Shown here: positions 58,681 to 64,000 of the stretch, one piece after another | Position numbering within the stretch: position 1 is the first letter of the stretch | Layout: each line of letters begins with the position of its first letter | Origin: Ustilaginoidea virens | Taxonomy: Eukaryota > Ascomycota > Sordariomycetes > Hypocreales > Clavicipitaceae | NCBI RefSeq assembly: GCF_000687475.1 | Contig: NC_057318.1 | Span: forward strand, 4,898,001-4,962,000 | Reading direction: 5' to 3' | Length of the DNA stretch: 64,000 nucleotides | Notes under the pieces: generated by a model | The model's input: only the letters and a program-made list of their open reading frames with translations | Databases searched by the model: none | What the model was told of the DNA's origin: nothing | Made by a program: the position numbers and the translations under genes

Positions 58681-60138
58681 ATGAAACAAGGGTCAAAAGC
58701 AAGGGGCAGTGGACTTCAGGTGTTTGCTCGAGGAATATCAGATGGCAACATCAACCACAATGACCCCAACGAGATGCTTCTTCAATCTAAGCCACCAGCA
58801 CGCTCAGCTACTCCACACGCTTCCGGATACGTTCCGAGCCGGCAAGAAATAGCCGAGTTTGCCAAACTCCCAATCCCTGGTCCCGGTGCCAGAGCCATCG
58901 CCAGCCCTCGCCCGCAAGGACAGCTGAGAAGCATCCACCGCGTTGGATCGCCGGCGGTGAAACGCGGGTATTCGTCTCCTAAGCGCCAGTCCATAGAAGC
59001 CAATGTCCAGACTGCCCACCTGCAGCATGACATATTCTCTGGATCGCAGCTCGGAGAGCACTTTATGACTTCTGGTTTTACAACCCCGGTTGATGAATCT
59101 TCGGCTGTGGCTGTCACCCAGCATCCAGAGATTAAAGTAGAGGAGCAGCAGTTGCAGCCCAGTCATCTTCCAAGTCTACCACTGGCTCCTGGCCCATCAT
59201 CAAAGGCCGACGGTCAACAATTCTCTTTCCAGGCAGCAGATGGTCGACTCTCTGTTGTTTCCGGGCATCAACGCTACAATACCTCACACATGAGGGACGG
59301 ATTTTACGGCAACGACCTTCGACATGGATTCAAGGCTCCCGCGCTGCCAACGCTGACGTATAATCTCTCAGCATTACCGATGCAAGGACAGCCCAGGCTC
59401 CCGATGCGCGGAACCCGCACCAATCGAGGGCTGTCCTCGCAACCACGCGCCCTTGCCATTCAAGAAGAGGGTTTTCAAGACGACTTGGTTCAAGTTGACG
59501 ATGGGAAATGGGGAAATCAGATAATGACGAGGAATGGCGAGTCTGGTCCTGCACACGACTCTGACGACGAGGTTGATAATCTGGGCGGCTTTGCCGAGAG
59601 GATAGCCGCTTCCGGGGTCCGGAGACCCAGCGGACTAGGCACCAGACCTGCACGAGACGACGCAAAGTCCAACAAGGTTGCACAAGGCTTTTCTTCCAGA
59701 GACAGAAAGCATAGCCGACCCAGCGTGGACTATGACGATGACGTCTTGAGTACAATGACATTTCAAAATCTAATGGACGAACCCTTTGACCTTGTGCCAC
59801 GGATCCGTGGGGCAAGCAATGAGGAAACAAGCGCAACGAACCTCGCAACAAGACTTGAGCTCATCCAAAGTCAGGGAGACCACGAGCAACGTCAGCTCTT
59901 TAAAAACATGACCATCGACGAGTGGGAGGACGCGGGTCAATGGTTCGTGGATCAGTTCGCAAGCATCATGACACGCTTGCGAGAGGCTCGGCGGGGAAAG
60001 CGACGAACAGTCGAAGCCTTTGAGGCGGAAGCATCTCAGCGCGAAGAGGCCATCCGTTTGCGGACCAACGTCATTGACAAAAAGCTGAACAAGATGAAAC
60101 GAGACGGGCAACGCGTGGTGCGCTACAAGGAGTTGTGA
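58681..60138 (+). CDS. ECM11: ECM11-domain protein
   Basis: A single-exon gene of 485 residues. Most of it is disordered, rich in Ser, Pro and Gln. The C-terminal part has VDYDDDVLSTMTFQNLMDEP followed by FDLVP, resembling the Pfam ECM11 domain. A predicted helical coiled region (QWFVDQFASIMTRLREARRG, then VEAFEAEASQREEAIRLRTN) ends in a basic tail, RVVRYKEL. Yeast Ecm11 is a SUMO-modified meiotic protein that works with Gmc2 at the synaptonemal complex central region. In filamentous fungi the role is untested. IKVEEQ near residue 155 is a consensus-type SUMO site (IKVE). The ATG at 58681 was chosen; the in-frame stretch upstream is hydrophobic and has no ATG. Confidence 0.68.
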   Translation: MKQGSKARGSGLQVFARGISDGNINHNDPNEMLLQSKPPARSATPHASGYVPSRQEIAEFAKLPIPGPGARAIASPRPQGQLRSIHRVGSPAVKRGYSSPKRQSIEANVQTAHLQHDIFSGSQLGEHFMTSGFTTPVDESSAVAVTQHPEIKVEEQQLQPSHLPSLPLAPGPSSKADGQQFSFQAADGRLSVVSGHQRYNTSHMRDGFYGNDLRHGFKAPALPTLTYNLSALPMQGQPRLPMRGTRTNRGLSSQPRALAIQEEGFQDDLVQVDDGKWGNQIMTRNGESGPAHDSDDEVDNLGGFAERIAASGVRRPSGLGTRPARDDAKSNKVAQGFSSRDRKHSRPSVDYDDDVLSTMTFQNLMDEPFDLVPRIRGASNEETSATNLATRLELIQSQGDHEQRQLFKNMTIDEWEDAGQWFVDQFASIMTRLREARRGKRRTVEAFEAEASQREEAIRLRTNVIDKKLNKMKRDGQRVVRYKEL

Positions 60139-61651
60139 ATCATGCGGGCCAGAAGACTGGTGTTTTTTTTTTCTTCATTTTTTTTTTTTTTTTCAAAAAC
60201 TTATTGTTACCCGTTCCACTAGACGAGGGGGAATGTATGCTCGCATATGTCATGTCAAACGAGGACGGATTTTTCGCAAAATGGGCAACGGCATGTAAGA
60301 GCAGGGACTTGCTTTGCTTGGAGTACGTGGCATGTAAGGCGTAAGGCGCTTTTTATTCGGGCCTGTGCCCCCGACTGATTCACTTTTTGCTTCAATACGA
60401 TTCCGATGAGCGAGGCGCCATGATGATCGAACTGAACAGATGCTCAGCCGTGGCTTGTCCAGCAATGTATCCGGGCCCGTGCCGTCGTGCTTGCAACTCG
60501 GGTTTTCTCGGATTCAGCGCAAGCTGACCTCTCCATCCTGCCGCTTCTTTGCTTCCCCGATGTCGTCTCGGGACAAGTCTCATCCGACAGGCTCGACGTC
60601 ACTGGGATACCACCGATGCCGTCTCCGCGAAAGCCTCATCCTCATCCCCGGGACGCTGGCGCTGTTCGCTGAGTCAGCCAAGTCCAAGCGCAAGCCGCCG
60701 TCTAGGATACTCGGTGCTGGTTGATTTCGTCTCCCTCTAACCGACAAGGCTCTCCCCAGGGAGCTCTGCGGCGCAAGAGGTCCATTCTACGACATGGAGG
60801 TCACAGTTGAGCGGTGCAGGTGAGGAAGCGCGCAGCAAAGAAGAACAAGATGGATCTGGTGAAGAGCCGCATTGCGCCAATGGTACGTGTTTGGCGAGAC
60901 GGGCCAAAACCGCGCGGGAAGATGCACGCGACGAGGATGGCATCGAGAAGATGGGCTTTATTCCTGAAGAAGGAAGTACCTCGAGTAGTATGGGAAATAG
61001 GCTCATACTTGCGCTGAAGCTGAATGCCACAAGTCAATTCGTTGGGTTATTGATCACCCGACTTTTCAGTTGGGAGAGCTCGGGTTGCCGAACAAGCGGA
61101 TCACCACAGTTACGGCCACAAAGAAGTCGATTCAGGCAGCTCGACGTGAAGACTCGAGAGGGTATGCAAATCAATCAAGAGCGAGTGGCGATGGGTGAGC
61201 CATCATGAACCTGGGCAGCTATCGCGAGATGGCGAATCAGGCCATCTTGGCTCGCAAGAGGTCAATCGGGTTGCAGATGGGAATGAGGGCACTGCAAGTC
61301 GTCTGTAGCTTATCGAGAACGAATCCTGAAGCGTCAGGGTATATATAACCTGCTAGCATCGTCGATGAGAAGCCGATGAGAAGCCGTCTCTTGAGTCTTG
61401 ACAAGCAACTTGTGCGAATGCCGACGGTTGGATGTTTCGTTACCAAAGCAGAAGCTAAAGAATCAAGACACCTGGATGTTAAATTCATTTTATCTACATG
61501 TATACTTTGCTCGACTCTAAACGGGGGAATGAGGGCTTGTTATTTCGGCAAAAAAAAAGTGCAACAGCGCTTCGAAGCTCCGTCTATAAGGTAAACTAAG
61601 CCAAGCCACCACAGCCCGACACCATTGGTTAGGTTACGTGGCAGTATCATC
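60139..61651. other. Intergenic region ECM11-like to tRNA-Arg
   Basis: About 1.5 kb. T tracts follow the ECM11-like stop (60162-60194). The part at 60440-61200 has several coding-like plus-strand frames that I could not join into a gene (see findings). The rest is featureless. Confidence 0.5.
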
Positions 61652-61750
61652 GGTGTGCTGGCGCAACGGTAGCGCGTAGTCCTCCTATTTCTCCCGGGAA
61701 ATGTGGAACAACCAAGACTAAGGCTCAGGGTTCGAGTCCCTGGTATACCG
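61652..61750 (+). tRNA. tRNA-Arg(CCT) with 27-nt intron
   Basis: A full cloverleaf. The acceptor is GGTGTGC with GTATACC (two G-U pairs) and the discriminator is G. The D arm is GCGC-AACGGTA-GCGC and the anticodon stem TAGTC/GACTA. The T arm is CAGGG-TTCGAGT-CCCTG. The anticodon CCT is at 61684-61686 with A37 after it. The intron (61688-61714) is in the canonical position. The D-arm sequence resembles yeast tRNA-Arg(CCU). It ends 225 bases from the PPT2 stop. Confidence 0.93.
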
Positions 61751-61974
61751 TACGCGTTGATTTTTTGCCCTTTTCAAATGCTGGCGTCCGACCCATGTCG
61801 TAAGGTCGTGTTCTCAATGGGATGGATGGTCTTTGGTGGTCTTTTCCCCCTCTCTCTTGCATCCTTTTTAGAGAATGCAGTTTGTTTTCTTCTGCGTTTC
61901 CCGACATGCACTATACTGCCAACCCACTTCTATTCCATCTCTGGGCGTTGCTTTCTTCGCGGCAACCGCCGACA

Positions 61975-62643
61975 TCAGCTCGGATCGTGAGCTATACACA
62001 CCGCAGTCGCGTAATCTCCATCATGGCTGATGGATATCAAAGCACTGACATCCTCCCCCTCACCATTTGCGGCTCTAATCCTCGCCACGGGCGGACCACT
62101 CCCCAACCGTTGGGCCTTGCCCATCCGTCTCTCAATCACGACGTCGTGGAACGACAGCTGTCTGTGGGGATGAGCCTTGATAGCCGCCTCTTTTGCCGCA
62201 AATCTATTAAAGCGCAGCAACCACCACGAAAATAAAAGAGTGCGAAAGAAAGGTTTGTACCATCAGCTCATACGACCAAAGACACAAAAAAAAAAAAGGG
62301 CAAAAAGAAAGGTAGGAGAAAAAGAGAGACCGTTGGGATCATTCTTTCCGTAGGCTTAGGCCCGAGGCATCAAGACTCACCTCCCCGCCAGAAAAGCAGC
62401 CGTCTCCCATGGCGGCGTTTCTCCGCCTCGGCCGCCTATCTGCGCATCTTTGGCCAGGATTGTGCCTGGGCTGGGGTCGAGACGCGCCTTGTGGCTCTCA
62501 AGTTCCTCGGGGGCCAAGATGCGATTGATGAAGCGCGTTCGTCGTGGGCTGTCGAGAATTCGGCGGACGCGCGAGATCTGACAAATGTCGGTGCCGACAT
62601 TTAACGGGAATGGAAAGGCGCGCAAGGGCAAGGGCGGTTTCAT
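61975..62643 (-). CDS. PPT2: Mitochondrial holo-ACP synthase (4'-phosphopantetheinyl transferase, AcpS type)
   Basis: Transfers phosphopantetheine from CoA to a Ser of mitochondrial acyl carrier protein. Minus-strand exons 62643-62381 and 62203-61975 give 163 residues, typical of the short AcpS/Ppt2 class. VGTDICQISRVRRIL (Asp19) and FAAKEAAIKAH (Lys92, Glu93), the magnesium and CoA ligands, are the class signatures. The end ISISHDGDYATAVCIA is also conserved. The 177-nt intron splits the Arg before FAAKEA and contains an A13 run on the opposite strand. No clear mitochondrial presequence is seen, though the first ten residues are hydrophobic and basic. The much longer Sfp-type PPTases of secondary metabolism are a different family. 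Confidence 0.9.
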
Positions 62644-63993
62644 TTGAGCGTCAATGCCTTTTGCGTGAGAAGCAGGCTCGACGCTAAGTTGGTGAAGGGG
62701 AGTTGATGGATGATTCCAGTCTGATTGCCGGGTGCTGCTTGGTGCTCCTACAGTGGCTACAGTGGCTACAGTGGCTACAGTGCGTGAGCTGTGAGCTAGG
62801 CCCTTGTGGTCGGCAGGTCTTATCGATAGCCGAGATGTGGAATTACGTCACATGGTGCACGCACAACACTTGCACTGCGAAATTGTTGTCATCCTACGGA
62901 GTACAGGTACCGAATACGGCACGGACCCAGGATACCTAGGTACATATATCGCTACTTTAGGTTAATTAGTACGGACTTATTAGCTTATTAGACTAGCATG
63001 ACGGAGAAATGTCAATCGCGTCGTCACGTCAGTCAGCCATCAGCGGGGGTTGGGGAGACATTTCCTCATCCGAAACCCGAGCCGTTTGCCAAGTAAAGCG
63101 CAGACGGAGCACCAGGGGTGCCCATGTCTATTTTTGCTTCCTGGCATTACATGGTGCTTGGGAGCCTCGGGCCTGGACCTGGACATGGACACACTGCACA
63201 GCCGTCCGTCGTCACCGCGTTTCGGCCGGCAGAGGCTCGGCTTTCCATGCCCGTGAACAGGTCCGGACATCTTGGGTCTCCCACAGAACCAACAGGAATC
63301 ATCCGCCACGAAAAAGAAGGAGAAGAATCAGAAACACACGCGATCCCAAGGCGCCTCGCCTCAGCGTGCAACCCGAGGGTTTCTCTCGTCGGCGCGGCGT
63401 CGCCTCGAAAAAAAAAAAAAGGCCGAAAATGACAGCTGGACAGAGAGATTTTGCGATTGGCTCCACAGGCTACAAGGTTGGTGAAACAGTGGGTGTGGTT
63501 CGTCAGGGCTGACGTGACACACAAGTCCCAGTGTCCCGCAACAAGGAGCAGCTTGCATGTGACGATACGTCCCGACTACTCCGTACTCCGTGCGCGGTAC
63601 GCGGTACCCCCAACCCAGGAATGAAGAATGGCATTCGGGACGCATCATCTTTCTCCTTTTCAAAACTCCCACCCTTCCGATCCTTGTCGAACCCGCAGCA
63701 TCATGCCATGCTGCCCAGGGCTTCGTCGTTCCCCAGAAGCGTCAATGGCTTGTTTCTCTGTCGATACTGTCGTCCTTGGCAACCTCTTTCCCGTCAACTA
63801 ACCCCGGCCTAATCTTCCGTCCCGCTTGGCTCCCGCCCTGCTTCGCCAAGAACTGTTGGGCTTGCAGTCTGCAGTCGGTCACATCAGTCAGTCAGTCCAG
63901 CCGCCCCGTCAATGTCCACGAGTGTTCCTCGGACGGCCAGACTCAACCAACTTGCCCTCTTGCCCTCTTGCCCTCCGCTCGCGAACCGCCAAC
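62644..63993. other. Right-hand intergenic region
   Basis: About 1.35 kb upstream of PPT2, with a GGCTACAGT array at 62748-62782 and a TACCTAGGTACA motif at 62932. A TACTCCGTACTCCGT double motif lies at 63576-63590, and CT-rich sequence toward the edge is consistent with a promoter for a gene beginning at or beyond the window end. No internal gene was recognised. Confidence 0.55.
62748..62782. repeat. GGCTACAGT nonamer array
   Basis: Nearly four tandem copies in the PPT2 upstream region. Confidence 0.92.
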
Positions 63994-64000
63994 ATGGAGC
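63994..64000 (+). CDS. Possible start codon of a gene cut by the right edge
   Basis: An ATG with AAC-ATGG context closes the window after a long C/T-rich leader. Another ATG at 63912 opens a frame that also reaches the edge, so which one starts a gene, if either, cannot be told here. Confidence 0.25.

Overview
The window is nuclear DNA of a filamentous ascomycete, most likely Sordariomycetes and probably Hypocreales. The genes carry short GT-AG introns (56-340 nt), often with a CTAAC-type branch point. The proteins are of filamentous-ascomycete type: a group III G-alpha (GNA-3), a TGY-loop Hog1/OS-2 MAP kinase, a FlbA-type RGS protein, a PHD-finger ORC4 and a tri-domain FOX2. Intergenic DNA is full of homopolymers, microsatellites and two dispersed short motifs, TAGGTACCTA-like and TACTCCGTA-like. 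No virus, transposon ORF, CRISPR array or rRNA gene was seen.

Layout: flbA (RGS, 5' end outside the window), a SED1-like GPI cell-wall protein, a broken DUF7053-type gene (minus), ORC4 (minus), an MSC2-like zinc transporter, a mitochondrial carnitine/acylcarnitine carrier, a histidine-phosphatase protein (minus), FOX2, an RNF216-like RBR ubiquitin ligase (minus), tRNA-Pro(CGG) (minus), TDA10 glycerate kinase (minus), gna-3, glycogen phosphorylase, hog1, AVL9, cullin-1 (minus), an SRF1-like membrane protein (minus), an ECM11-domain protein, tRNA-Arg(CCT), and the PPT2 phosphopantetheinyl transferase (minus). That is 16 intact or edge-truncated protein genes, two intron-containing tRNAs and one clear relic in 64 kb. 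This is a fairly open arrangement, with 4-5 kb gene-free stretches upstream of gna-3 and of hog1.

The genes do not form one cluster, but some share themes. flbA and gna-3 belong to heterotrimeric G-protein signalling. hog1 is the osmostress MAP kinase, and glycogen phosphorylase mobilises a reserve that cAMP/PKA signalling usually controls. The carnitine carrier and FOX2 both serve fatty-acid use, and PPT2 should activate mitochondrial acyl carrier protein. Cullin-1 and the RBR ligase belong to ubiquitin pathways. AVL9 (and SRF1, if correctly named) belong to membrane traffic or lipid signalling.

Splice sites were placed by hand from reading frame, GT-AG signals and family conservation, so exon ends are predictions. 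I found no convincing undescribed biological system. The observations most worth following are the DUF7053 relic, four stop-free introns of length 3n, the double ATG that decides N-myristoylation of the G-alpha, the non-canonical FOX2 C-terminus, two dispersed palindrome-like motifs, and two unexplained coding-like stretches (minus 32.3-32.5 kb; plus 60.4-61.2 kb).
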